Part shown: one piece after another, positions 18,937 through 27,397 of the stretch
How positions within the stretch are numbered: position 1 is the first letter of the stretch
Layout: the number at the start of each line of letters is the position of its first letter
Source: an uncultured Bacteroidales bacterium
Lineage (GTDB): Bacteria > Bacteroidota > Bacteroidia > Bacteroidales > UBA932
Direction of reading: 5' to 3'
NCBI GenBank assembly: GCA_900319405.1
Contig: ONOH01000004.1
Span: forward strand, 85,062-149,061
DNA: 64,000 bases
Made by a program: the position numbers and the translations under genes
Notes under the pieces: generated by a model
Told to the model about the DNA's origin: nothing
Databases searched by the model: none
Seen by the model: only the letters and a program-made list of their open reading frames with translations

Positions 18937-20087
18937 TTACTGACATTCGTAAAATAAAGGTTCTATACCGTAACGAGCCTGTCGGCACACTGCAGATGGA
19001 TCCGACAAGCGGCGTATGTGTATTCGAATACGACAAACCATGGCTTGCGAACGGTTTTTCCCTTTCTCCAACAGAACTTCCGCTCCAAAATGGGCTTATA
19101 TACGGAAACAAGGACCTATTCGACGGTAACTTTGCCACATTCGAAAACAGCCTTCCCGATGGATACGGACTCTACCTTCTGGACCGGATGCTGCGCAACA
19201 GCGGTTCATCCCTCAGGGAGCTGACACCCCTGCAGAGACTCTCCATCGTCGGAACGGCCGGCATGGGTGCGCTTACCTATCTTCCGATGATGCCCGGCAT
19301 TCAGACACAACACGAAGTTAATGATCTCGCCAAACTGGATGAGATTCAGGAAGAGGCACTGAATGTCCTGTCCGAGAAAAATTCCGGGGATCCGTCCTGG
19401 CTGTACTATAATAGTGCGAATTCCGGTGGAGCAAGGCCGAAAGTGGCCATGTGCGCAAAAGATGGCACGCATTGGATTGTGAAGTTCAGGCATGTGTATG
19501 ACGATGCAGACACCGGTAAAACAGAGCTGCTCTATATGAAAACAGCACGCGAGGCGGGAATAAACATCCCGAGGATTGGTCTTGTCAAAGACAAATATTT
19601 CGCCATAGAACGATTCGACATTACTCCTCAGGGCGAAAAAAGACATGTGCTGACCGCGGCGGCGTTACTTAAAACCGATTTTCGCAGACAAGATGTCGAT
19701 TATACCAATTTGCTGGCCCTTACGGGATACCTGACACAGGACCCTGCACAGGTTGAAGAAATGTTCCGGCGGATGATAATGAACATCGTAGCCTACAACA
19801 AAGATGACCACGCCAACAACTTCTCGTTTATCTGTGATAAAGGAATCTGGTCGTTGGCTCCGGCATACGACATAACCTATTCCCCACAGGGGTCAAAAGG
19901 AGAACATGCAAGCTCTTTGTTCTTTAACGGAAATCCCGGTCTTCAGGATGTCTTGAAAGCCGGCACCGGCATCCGGATTCCCAGCGCAAGATGCCTGGAA
20001 ATAATACACGAAGTGGAAAAGGCTTGCTTGAAAAATCTACCCGTCGCAAACAAATTGTCAAGCGTAATTCATAAAAAACGGAAATAG
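18933..20087 (+). CDS. hipA: HipA-like serine/threonine kinase toxin
   Basis: 384 residues, slightly shorter than E. coli HipA (440). An N-terminal subdomain (KVLYRNEPVGTLQMD, LPDGYGLYLLDRML) leads into a glycine-rich loop (NSGGARPKVAM) and the kinase core. The catalytic motif is N-K-D-D-H-A-N-N-F-S-F with Asp291, His293 and Asn296, and Asp313 lies in APAYDI as the second metal ligand. All key residues of the family are present. HipA enzymes phosphorylate aminoacyl-tRNA synthetases such as GltX and induce dormancy. Its target here is unknown. Base composition is a little more A/T-rich than the flanks, consistent with mobility. Confidence 0.87.
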   Translation: MITDIRKIKVLYRNEPVGTLQMDPTSGVCVFEYDKPWLANGFSLSPTELPLQNGLIYGNKDLFDGNFATFENSLPDGYGLYLLDRMLRNSGSSLRELTPLQRLSIVGTAGMGALTYLPMMPGIQTQHEVNDLAKLDEIQEEALNVLSEKNSGDPSWLYYNSANSGGARPKVAMCAKDGTHWIVKFRHVYDDADTGKTELLYMKTAREAGINIPRIGLVKDKYFAIERFDITPQGEKRHVLTAAALLKTDFRRQDVDYTNLLALTGYLTQDPAQVEEMFRRMIMNIVAYNKDDHANNFSFICDKGIWSLAPAYDITYSPQGSKGEHASSLFFNGNPGLQDVLKAGTGIRIPSARCLEIIHEVEKACLKNLPVANKLSSVIHKKRK

Positions 20088-20125
20088 AAAAGCCGATTTA
20101 ACCCCTTTCCGGCAGAAGAGAGCGC

Positions 20126-21310
20126 CTACCAGAGGAAATTATTGAAGGGGTAACGCCCCGCGTGAATCTCCGCGACGATCTTGTACAGGTCGTTGCGGAG
20201 TTTTTCGATGCCTATCTTCTCGCGGGCGCTGATGAAGATGCAGGGGGTCTTTTCCTCTGCGATCCAGCTGTTTTTGAGCTCTTCCAGGGTGCGGTTGACG
20301 GGCTGTTTGGGCTGGATGGAGAATTCGTCGTAGGGCTCGTAGGTGTAAGCGTCCACTTTGTTGAAGACGACGTACACGGGTTTGCCATCGGCCCCGATTT
20401 CCCGAAGGGTTCTTTCCACCACGTCCATCTGCTCTTCGAAGCCGGGGTGGGAGATGTCCACGACGTGCACCAGGACATCGGCCTCGCGGACCTCGTCCAG
20501 GGTGCTCTTGAAGGCTTCCACCAGCTGGGTGGGGAGTTTGCGGATGAAGCCGACGGTGTCGCTCAGGAGGAAGGGCACGTTCTCGATGACCACCTTTCTC
20601 ACCGTGGTGTCCAGGGTGGCGAAGAGCTTGTTCTCGGCAAAGACGTCCGATTTGGCCAGGAGGTTCATCAGCGTGCTCTTCCCTACGTTGGTGTAGCCCA
20701 CCAGGGCCAGGCGCACCAGGGAGCCTCTGTTACTCCTTTGCGTGGCCATCTGCCGGTCCACCTTCTTGAGGTCTTCCTTGAGCTTGGAGATGCGCTGCTT
20801 CACGATTCGGCGGTCAATCTCTATCTGGGTTTCGCCCATACCGCCGCGGGTGCCCATACCGCCCCTCTGGCGCTCCAGGTGGGTCCACATGCCAGCCAGG
20901 CGGGGCAGCATATAGTTGTAGTGGGCCAGCTCCACCTGCATCTTGGCATAGGCTGTCTTGGCCCGCTGCGCAAAGATTTCCAGGATGAGGCTGGTGCGGT
21001 CCACCACGTCGGAGCAGGCAATCACCTTTTCGATGTTGCGCTGCTGCATGCCCGTGAGTTCGTCGTCGAAGATGACGTACTCGATCTCGTTCTCCTGGCA
21101 GCACTCCCGGATTTCCTCCAGTTTGCCCGGGCCGATGTAGGTGGCCTTGTCGGGCCGGTCCAGCCGCTGGGTGAACATCTTGTCCGGGAGGGTGCCGGCC
21201 GTGGTGGCCAGGAAGGCCAGCTCGTCCAGGTATTCCTGCACTTTCCGCTCACCGCCTTTTTCCAGGATTACGCCCACAAAGACGGCCTTGTTGGTCTTGA
21301 AGTCGCTCAT
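20126..21310 (-). CDS. hflX: GTPase HflX
   Basis: 394 residues from ATG 21310 (MSDFKTNKAVFVG); a TTG three codons earlier is an alternative. The N-terminal HflX domain includes TYIGPGKLEEI and FDDELTGMQQRNIEK, then a coiled linker with the family's GGMGTRGGMGETQIE(I)DRR glycine block. The G domain carries GYTNVGKSTL (P-loop), DTVGFIRKLP and NKVD. HflX splits stalled or hibernating ribosomes after stress. The gene is convergent with hipA, 38 nt apart, and follows the NRPS gene on the same strand by 11 nt. Confidence 0.95.
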   Translation of the reverse strand: MSDFKTNKAVFVGVILEKGGERKVQEYLDELAFLATTAGTLPDKMFTQRLDRPDKATYIGPGKLEEIRECCQENEIEYVIFDDELTGMQQRNIEKVIACSDVVDRTSLILEIFAQRAKTAYAKMQVELAHYNYMLPRLAGMWTHLERQRGGMGTRGGMGETQIEIDRRIVKQRISKLKEDLKKVDRQMATQRSNRGSLVRLALVGYTNVGKSTLMNLLAKSDVFAENKLFATLDTTVRKVVIENVPFLLSDTVGFIRKLPTQLVEAFKSTLDEVREADVLVHVVDISHPGFEEQMDVVERTLREIGADGKPVYVVFNKVDAYTYEPYDEFSIQPKQPVNRTLEELKNSWIAEEKTPCIFISAREKIGIEKLRNDLYKIVAEIHAGRYPFNNFLW

Positions 21311-21316
21311 AGACCG

Positions 21317-21324
21317 CAAAGTTA
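21317..21324 (-). promoter_or_regulatory. -7 element for hflX
   Basis: TAACTTTG on the minus strand, just before the hflX start and overlapping the NRPS stop codon. No clear TTTG -33 is seen. The start codon would lie at or very near the transcription start, so this may be coincidental. Confidence 0.35.
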
Positions 21325-24300
21325 GTCAAAATATCGCATCGTTCGCAGCATTTCGAACACCATATCCACATATTTGGAGGAGGTGTGGTCCCAGCGGAAG
21401 CCCAGGCGGTGCAGGATCTGCATCGTGTAGGCGGTATCGGGAAGGGTTTCCACGCCTTCCGTCTCGGCCGCGGACTGCTGGTAGGCCACCAGGGGTGCCA
21501 TGATGCGGGTCTTGGCGGGGTCGGCGTTGGCTTTCTCCACGCGGCGGGAGAACTCATCCATTTCCACGTATTCCAGCGGCTTTCCGTCAATCTTTTCCAG
21601 GCGGAGAAGGATGTCGTCCATCGGGATGAGGTGGTTGTTGGAAACGTTGAATACGCAGTTTTCCAGCGGTGTTCCGGCCAGCAGCACCATCGCGTGGGCC
21701 GACTGGTCGATGGGCGAGAATTCCATCTTGCCTTCCAACAGTTGGTAAGGGCAGGCGCCCAGCATCTTGAAGGCCTTCAGGCGGCCCATGGAGGCGTTGG
21801 CGTGCAGGTTCACCTGGAATTCACCGTCCCGGGCGCGGGGCGACAGGTTGCCGGCGCGCAGGATCTTGGCCTTCAGCGTTCCGCCGGCCATGTGCTCCAG
21901 GATGTGCCTTTCGGCCAGGAACTTGGAATGGACGTACTGGTTGTCCGTGAGCTGGCCGAAGAAGAGCATCTGCTCGGTGAGGGTTCCGGGGACATAGCCC
22001 GGCGTGAGGCCGCCCACGCTTTCGGTGGAGACGTGTACCAGATAGGCCCCGTTCTTTTCACAGAGGGCCACCAGGTTCTTGACGCCGCCGTAGTTGATGT
22101 CTTCAATGTCGCTTCCCTTGGAGAAGTGCTTCACGTTGGCGGCACAGTTGAACACCATGTCGATGTTCGTGAGCGGTTCCAGGGTCTCGGGACGGGTAAT
22201 GTCTCCCGCAATGGGCCGGATGCGCGTTCCGAAGAGGCTGCGGTAGTCTTTTTCGAAGTAATATACCAGCATTTCCTTCAGGCGGCGTTCGGGGGTAAGG
22301 CTGCCCTTTCCCCGGAGCAGGCACCAGATGGTGGTGTCCGGTCCGGTGGTTTCCAGCAGCTCCTTGAGCACGTGGATGCCCAGGAAGCCGGTGGCGCCGG
22401 TCAGGAGGATGTTGCGGCCCAGCCGGAGGCGTTTTCCGCCCAGGAAGGACTCCAGCGTATTCTTCTGCAGCAGCGCGTCAATGGCCGAGTAGTCGTAGTC
22501 CGTAATATTGCTGTCCTGTTCGGCGGGAGCCTGGCCTCCTCCCAGGAAGGCCGCCAGCGAGCGGGCCGAAGGATGGGAGAAGACGTCGGAGTAGGCAAAG
22601 TGCAGGCCCTGTTTTTCAGCACTCACCATGACGTTGGTGACCATCAGGGAGGAGCCTCCCAGGTCGAAGAAGGAGTCCGTGGCGCCTACGTGCTCCACGC
22701 CCAGAATCTCCGCGAAGATGGTGCAGAGGGCCTTTTCCGTTTCCCCGACGGGGGCTACGTACTCGTCCATCGAGCTGGGAACAACTTCCGGCAGGGCCTT
22801 GCGGTCCACCTTCTGGTTCACATTGAGCGGGATGGCCTCCAGCTGCATCCAGGCGGCGGGCACCATGTAGGGCGGCTTGCGCTCGCGGATGAAGTCTGCG
22901 GCGGCCTTAGCGTCGAACTTTCCTTCGGCAACGACATAGGCGGCCAGGAACTTGCCGCCGGAGGGGGCGTCCAGGGCCTGGACGGTGACATCCTTCACGC
23001 CCGGGAATTCCTGCAGCACGCTTTCCACCTCCTTGAGTTCGATGCGGAAGCCGCGAATCTTGACCTGGCGGTCTTTCCGGCCCACGAATTCGATGTTTCC
23101 GTCGGCACGGTAACGCACGATGTCACCGGAGTGGTACATCTGCGTGCCGCTCTCGTAGGGGTTTTCCACAAAGACTTCGGCCGTCTTCTCCGGGTTGTTC
23201 AGGTAGCCCCGGCCCACGCCGGCGCCGGCGATGAGCAGCTCTCCGGCCGCCCCCACGGGCAGGCGCCTGAGCTGCCGGTCGGCCACATACAGCCGGACAT
23301 TACTCAGGGGATGGCCGATGGGAATGTTCTCCTCCCGCTCCGTGACCCGGAAGACGGTGGTGAAAATGGTGCATTCCGTGGGGCCGTAGGCGTTGTAGAA
23401 AGGATAAGACGGCGGCGGCATGGAGACCAGTTTTTCTCCGCCTACCGACAGCTGTTTGAGGACGGGATTGTCCGGGAAGTTGCGGGCATACATCACGCCC
23501 ACCTGGGTGGTCATGAAGCTGTGCGTGACGCCGTTGTCGATGAGGTAGCGGTCCAGGGCGCCCAAGTCGTGCCGGACCGACTCGGGAATGATGCAGATGC
23601 AGGCGCCGGCGGTAAGGGCGGGATACTGGTCCATCATATTGGCGTCGAAGCCGTAGCTGGCGAAGGCGGCCACCTTGTCTCCGGGCCGAAGCTGATAGTA
23701 GTCCCGGTACCAGGCGCAGAAATTGACCAGGTTGCGGTGCTCCAGCATACAGCCCTTTGGCGTTCCGGTGGAGCCGGACGTGTAGAGCAGGATGTAAAGG
23801 CCCTCCGGCTTGGGTCCGGCCACAGGGCAGGGGGCTTCGGGCAGGTTTTCCAGCTCTTCCGTGGTGAGCACGGGCCCCGTGTAGTCCCCGACCAGCGGAA
23901 TGAGCTCCTTGTCGGCAATGAGGAGCCTGGCCCGGGAGTCCTGAATCATGAAATTGAGGCGCTCCGGCGGGTAGGAAGGATCCAGGGGCTGGTAGGCGCA
24001 GCCGGTTTTCATCACCGCCAGGGAGGCTTTGGTCATCCAGGTGTTGCGGTTGATGAGGACGGCCACCACCTCTTCTTCCCGGAGGCCGTAGCCGAGGATT
24101 TTCGCGGCCAGGGAATCGGTGTAACGGTCCAGCTTCCCGTAGCTGAGGGTTTCGCCTTCGAACAGTACGGCCGGGGCGTCCGGGGTGGCCTTGGCCTGCC
24201 GGCGGAAAAGGTCCACCACGGTCTGGCTCAGGTCCACTTCCTGGCTGTAGCAGTTGAACCCGTCCAGCTGCGCAAGGCGCTCGCCGTCCACAAGCGGAAT

Positions 24301-27288
24301 CTCCGTGAGCGGGACGTTCTTCATGAGACCCCGCACCACGCATTCCATGGCGTCGGCGAAGGACTGGATCAGCGGCTCGGAGTACAGGCTGCTGTCGTAG
24401 GCCAGGGCCAGCTCGGGGGCCTGCTCCGTGCCTTCGATGAAAATGCTCAGCGGGAACTTGGGCGTATCCTGCGCAACAATCTCATCTTCAAGCGCTTTTC
24501 CGTTTATACTGTGTTTCTCTACCAGTCCCACCTGGTAGGCCAGCATCACGGTCGGATGGAAGTCAAAGGCCGATGCCACACGGGCGAAGGGGTAGTTCTG
24601 GTAGGAGAGCGTAGCGGCGAAGTTGCGGTCGGTTTCGCGGAGGAAGTCGTCGGCCTTCCCGTCCCCCACTTCTGCGGAGAGGGCCATCGTGTTCACGAAC
24701 ATGCCGAAGGTGTTGGCGCAGCGCATGTCGCTCCGGCCGTTGGCCACGGTGCTCATGTACACCTTCTGCTGACCGCAAAAGGCGCTGACGGTCACAAAGG
24801 CGGCACCCAGGTAGTAACTGGCCGGGGAGATGCCAAGCGCGAGGCAGCGGGCCGTCACGTCGGCCCCTATCTTTTTGCGGAGCCAGCGTTCGTGGCCCAC
24901 TTCGTCTTCCTGGGGCGTCTTGTCCGGGATGACGCCGGTCTCGTCCTCCTTCCCGGCCATCCGCTCGGCGAAGAAGGCTTCGGCCTCCCGGAACTCCTCG
25001 CTTTCCTGATAGGTTTTCTGGTCTTTGGCGTAGCGGAAGTAGCTGTAGTCTTCCTTTTCGGGGGCCTTTCCTTCCAGGGCCGCCGCCAGCTGGGCCAGGA
25101 AAACGTCGTAGGAATGGCCGTCAAAGATGAGGTGGTGGAAGTCCACCATCAGGCGCAGTTTCCCGGGCGTCTGGACGATGTTGAGCCGATAAAGGGGACC
25201 GGACAGGTCGTAGGGCTGCATGAAGGCTTCTTTCAGCTGTTCGTACTCCTGCTCGCTTCCGAGCTTGACGGAGGGGATTTCCGGGTCCGGTTTTCCGGGC
25301 ACCAGATAGACTTTCCCGTCCCGTTGCTCCAGACGGCCGGTCACGCCGGGATGGGCCTCCAGCACATCCAGAAGGGCCTTTTTCAGGGCCGATACCTGGA
25401 CTCCTTCGGGGAAGGTGAGGATAAAGGGCAGGTTGTAGGCCGTGGACGAAGGGTTCTTGACGCAGTCCAGGTACAGGCCCGTCTGCTGGAAGCTGAGCTC
25501 CTGGGGCTCGTCCCCGATGTTTTCAGGAGCGGCTTCCTTGGCTTTGTCCTGGGACAGGAGGATGGCAAGCACATCGTTCTCGATGCTTTGCAGGCTGGCC
25601 GTCTTGGCAAAGCTGTTCATGTCCGGCTCCAGGCCGAAACGCTTGTACAGCTCGGTGGCCAGGCGCAGGGCCCCCAGCGAGGACAGGCCGCTGTAATAGA
25701 GCGGCTCCGTTAGGCCGAATCCGCCGATGCCCACGGTCTCCTTGATCATCTTGCCGATCTGCTCTTCCAGCATGTTGAGGGGTGCTACATGGGCCTCAGC
25801 CTTCCGTTCCTGCGGCTCCGGTTTGGGAAGGGCCTTCACGTCCACCTTCTGGTTGACGTTCAGGGGAATGGCATCGATCTGCATCGTGACGGCCGGCACC
25901 ATGTACGGGGGCTTTTTGGCGGCGATGAAACTGTCCAGCTGTTGAATGTCTATTTCCTTGGGGCTGACGATATAGGCCGCCAGGAACTTGCCGGCACCGG
26001 CGCCGGGTTCGTCGAAGGCCTGCACGGTAACGTCTTGGATGTCGGGGAATTCGCGGATGACGGCCTCCACTTCCTTGAGCTCGATGCGGAAGCCGCGGAT
26101 TTTCACTTGGCCGTCCTTCCGGCCCAGGAATTCTATCTTTCCGTCCTCCCGTTCGCGGACGATGTCGCCGGTGCGGTAGGCGCGGCTGTATTCGGGGTCT
26201 TTGTCAAAAGGGTTGTCCACAAAGACTTCGGCCGTTTTGTCGGGGCGGTTGAGGTAGCCCAGGCCCACCTGCGTTCCTGTAATCCAGAGTTCTCCCTGCT
26301 CTCCCTTGGGCACCTGCTTCCCGTCCTTGACGATGTACACCCGGATATCCTTCATCGGCCGGCCGATGGGAATGTTCTCTTCCTGCTTTTTCACCTCTTC
26401 GTACAGCACGTAGCAGATGGTTTCCGTGGGGCCGTAGCAGTTGAACAGGCGGTAGTGCGGCAGCGGGAAGCTGGCCATCTTCTCTCCGCCGGTGTACATG
26501 GTTTTGAGTCCTTTGCAGTCCGGATAGTTGATGGCGAACTGGGTGGCCACCTGGGTGGTCATAAAGCAGCTGGTGATGCCGTTGGCCTCAAAGTATTCGT
26601 GCAGGGCAGGGAGATTGAGCCGGATTCGCTCCGGAATGATGTAAAGGGTGCCGCCACTGACAAGGGCGCCGTAGAGGTCTCCCACGAAGGCGTCGAAGCC
26701 AAAACTGGCGTAGGCGGAAATATGGGAGGAGGGGTCCAGGCCCATGAGCTGGCTATGGTGGCTGCAATAGGCGTAGATGTTCTTGTGGCAGAGCATGCAG
26801 CCCTTGGGCGTGCCGGTGGTGCCGCTGGTGTACAGGAGGATGAACAGATCTTCCGGCTTGGGCGGCTCTGCCTGCGGCGTTCCGGGATGCAGTTTGCGGA
26901 TATCGGCCGTCTTCAAAACGGGTCCCTTGTACTCCTTCAGGATGGGAAGGAGGTCTTCGTCGGCAATCAGCATTTGGGCGCCGGCGTCCTTCATCATGAA
27001 TTCCAGGCGCTCCGGCGGATAGGACGGGTCCAGCGGGAGATAGGCGCAACCGGCCTTGAGGGCGCCCAGGGGAGCCAGCATCATATATTCGTTGCGGCCC
27101 AGCATGATGCCTACAACGCTCCCCGGTGAAACCTTGGATTCAATGTAAGCGGCGAGATTGTCGGTCAACTCGTCTACTTCCCCGTAGCTTAAGCGGGTAT
27201 TCTCATAAACCAAAGCGGGATGCTCGCAGCGGGCTTTTGCGTGCTCGCGGAAAGCATCCAAAACGGTGTTGAAAGAAGACGGTTCCAT
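21322..27288 (-). CDS. Dimodular NRPS with reductive release domain (A-T-C-A-T-R)
   Basis: 1,988 residues. Domains: A1 (about 8-490, LYTSGTTGTPKG near 152), T1 (carrier Ser537 in YYSGLSSLGAL), C (about 595-1040, HHLIFDG with His718, His719 and Asp723), A2 (about 1050-1530, LYTSGSTGTPKG near 1168), T2 (DLGGSSL, Ser1547) and an NAD(P)H thioester reductase (TGATGFLG at 1630-1637, Tyr1785 and Lys1789 of YVHSK). Two amino acids would be activated, condensed and released as a dipeptide aldehyde. This order matches Staphylococcus AusA, whose aldehydes cyclise to pyrazinones. Eye-derived specificity letters are about DAGFYGCCYK for A1 and DAMFSGAIFK for A2; I do not assign substrates. No PPTase, MbtH or exporter is adjacent. 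Confidence 0.93.
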   Translation of the reverse strand: MEPSSFNTVLDAFREHAKARCEHPALVYENTRLSYGEVDELTDNLAAYIESKVSPGSVVGIMLGRNEYMMLAPLGALKAGCAYLPLDPSYPPERLEFMMKDAGAQMLIADEDLLPILKEYKGPVLKTADIRKLHPGTPQAEPPKPEDLFILLYTSGTTGTPKGCMLCHKNIYAYCSHHSQLMGLDPSSHISAYASFGFDAFVGDLYGALVSGGTLYIIPERIRLNLPALHEYFEANGITSCFMTTQVATQFAINYPDCKGLKTMYTGGEKMASFPLPHYRLFNCYGPTETICYVLYEEVKKQEENIPIGRPMKDIRVYIVKDGKQVPKGEQGELWITGTQVGLGYLNRPDKTAEVFVDNPFDKDPEYSRAYRTGDIVREREDGKIEFLGRKDGQVKIRGFRIELKEVEAVIREFPDIQDVTVQAFDEPGAGAGKFLAAYIVSPKEIDIQQLDSFIAAKKPPYMVPAVTMQIDAIPLNVNQKVDVKALPKPEPQERKAEAHVAPLNMLEEQIGKMIKETVGIGGFGLTEPLYYSGLSSLGALRLATELYKRFGLEPDMNSFAKTASLQSIENDVLAILLSQDKAKEAAPENIGDEPQELSFQQTGLYLDCVKNPSSTAYNLPFILTFPEGVQVSALKKALLDVLEAHPGVTGRLEQRDGKVYLVPGKPDPEIPSVKLGSEQEYEQLKEAFMQPYDLSGPLYRLNIVQTPGKLRLMVDFHHLIFDGHSYDVFLAQLAAALEGKAPEKEDYSYFRYAKDQKTYQESEEFREAEAFFAERMAGKEDETGVIPDKTPQEDEVGHERWLRKKIGADVTARCLALGISPASYYLGAAFVTVSAFCGQQKVYMSTVANGRSDMRCANTFGMFVNTMALSAEVGDGKADDFLRETDRNFAATLSYQNYPFARVASAFDFHPTVMLAYQVGLVEKHSINGKALEDEIVAQDTPKFPLSIFIEGTEQAPELALAYDSSLYSEPLIQSFADAMECVVRGLMKNVPLTEIPLVDGERLAQLDGFNCYSQEVDLSQTVVDLFRRQAKATPDAPAVLFEGETLSYGKLDRYTDSLAAKILGYGLREEEVVAVLINRNTWMTKASLAVMKTGCAYQPLDPSYPPERLNFMIQDSRARLLIADKELIPLVGDYTGPVLTTEELENLPEAPCPVAGPKPEGLYILLYTSGSTGTPKGCMLEHRNLVNFCAWYRDYYQLRPGDKVAAFASYGFDANMMDQYPALTAGACICIIPESVRHDLGALDRYLIDNGVTHSFMTTQVGVMYARNFPDNPVLKQLSVGGEKLVSMPPPSYPFYNAYGPTECTIFTTVFRVTEREENIPIGHPLSNVRLYVADRQLRRLPVGAAGELLIAGAGVGRGYLNNPEKTAEVFVENPYESGTQMYHSGDIVRYRADGNIEFVGRKDRQVKIRGFRIELKEVESVLQEFPGVKDVTVQALDAPSGGKFLAAYVVAEGKFDAKAAADFIRERKPPYMVPAAWMQLEAIPLNVNQKVDRKALPEVVPSSMDEYVAPVGETEKALCTIFAEILGVEHVGATDSFFDLGGSSLMVTNVMVSAEKQGLHFAYSDVFSHPSARSLAAFLGGGQAPAEQDSNITDYDYSAIDALLQKNTLESFLGGKRLRLGRNILLTGATGFLGIHVLKELLETTGPDTTIWCLLRGKGSLTPERRLKEMLVYYFEKDYRSLFGTRIRPIAGDITRPETLEPLTNIDMVFNCAANVKHFSKGSDIEDINYGGVKNLVALCEKNGAYLVHVSTESVGGLTPGYVPGTLTEQMLFFGQLTDNQYVHSKFLAERHILEHMAGGTLKAKILRAGNLSPRARDGEFQVNLHANASMGRLKAFKMLGACPYQLLEGKMEFSPIDQSAHAMVLLAGTPLENCVFNVSNNHLIPMDDILLRLEKIDGKPLEYVEMDEFSRRVEKANADPAKTRIMAPLVAYQQSAAETEGVETLPDTAYTMQILHRLGFRWDHTSSKYVDMVFEMLRTMRYFD

Positions 27289-27310
27289 AGCAATAATCTT
27301 TTTGTATTCA

Positions 27311-27342
27311 CAAATTTATAATATAAATTTTCAAAAGCCAAA
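27311..27342 (-). promoter_or_regulatory. Promoter of the NRPS gene
   Basis: On the minus strand TTTG (27342-27339), a 20-nt spacer, then TAAATTTG (27318-27311), about 23 nt before the NRPS ATG. It lies back to back with the phosphatase promoter, so one regulator could control both genes. Confidence 0.68.
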
Positions 27343-27351
27343 TCTTGAGGC

Positions 27352-27382
27352 TTTGACTTCTCGAAAATTGATTATAACTTTA
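27352..27382 (+). promoter_or_regulatory. Promoter of the stress phosphatase gene
   Basis: TTTG (27352-27355), a 19-nt spacer and TAACTTTA (27375-27382), one mismatch from TAnnTTTG. The ATG at 27398 is 16 nt downstream, giving a very short leader. Confidence 0.58.
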
Positions 27383-27397
27383 CCGATTGATAAAAGT

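Noticed and set aside
20162-21325. A 387-codon frame antisense to hflX
   Set aside because: HflX on the minus strand carries all G motifs; the opposite frame is a compositional artefact.
21385-25713. A 1,442-codon open frame antisense to the NRPS
   Set aside because: It is a shadow of the NRPS frame. The product is His/Val/Gly-rich with no recognisable domains, whereas the NRPS strand shows complete catalytic motifs.
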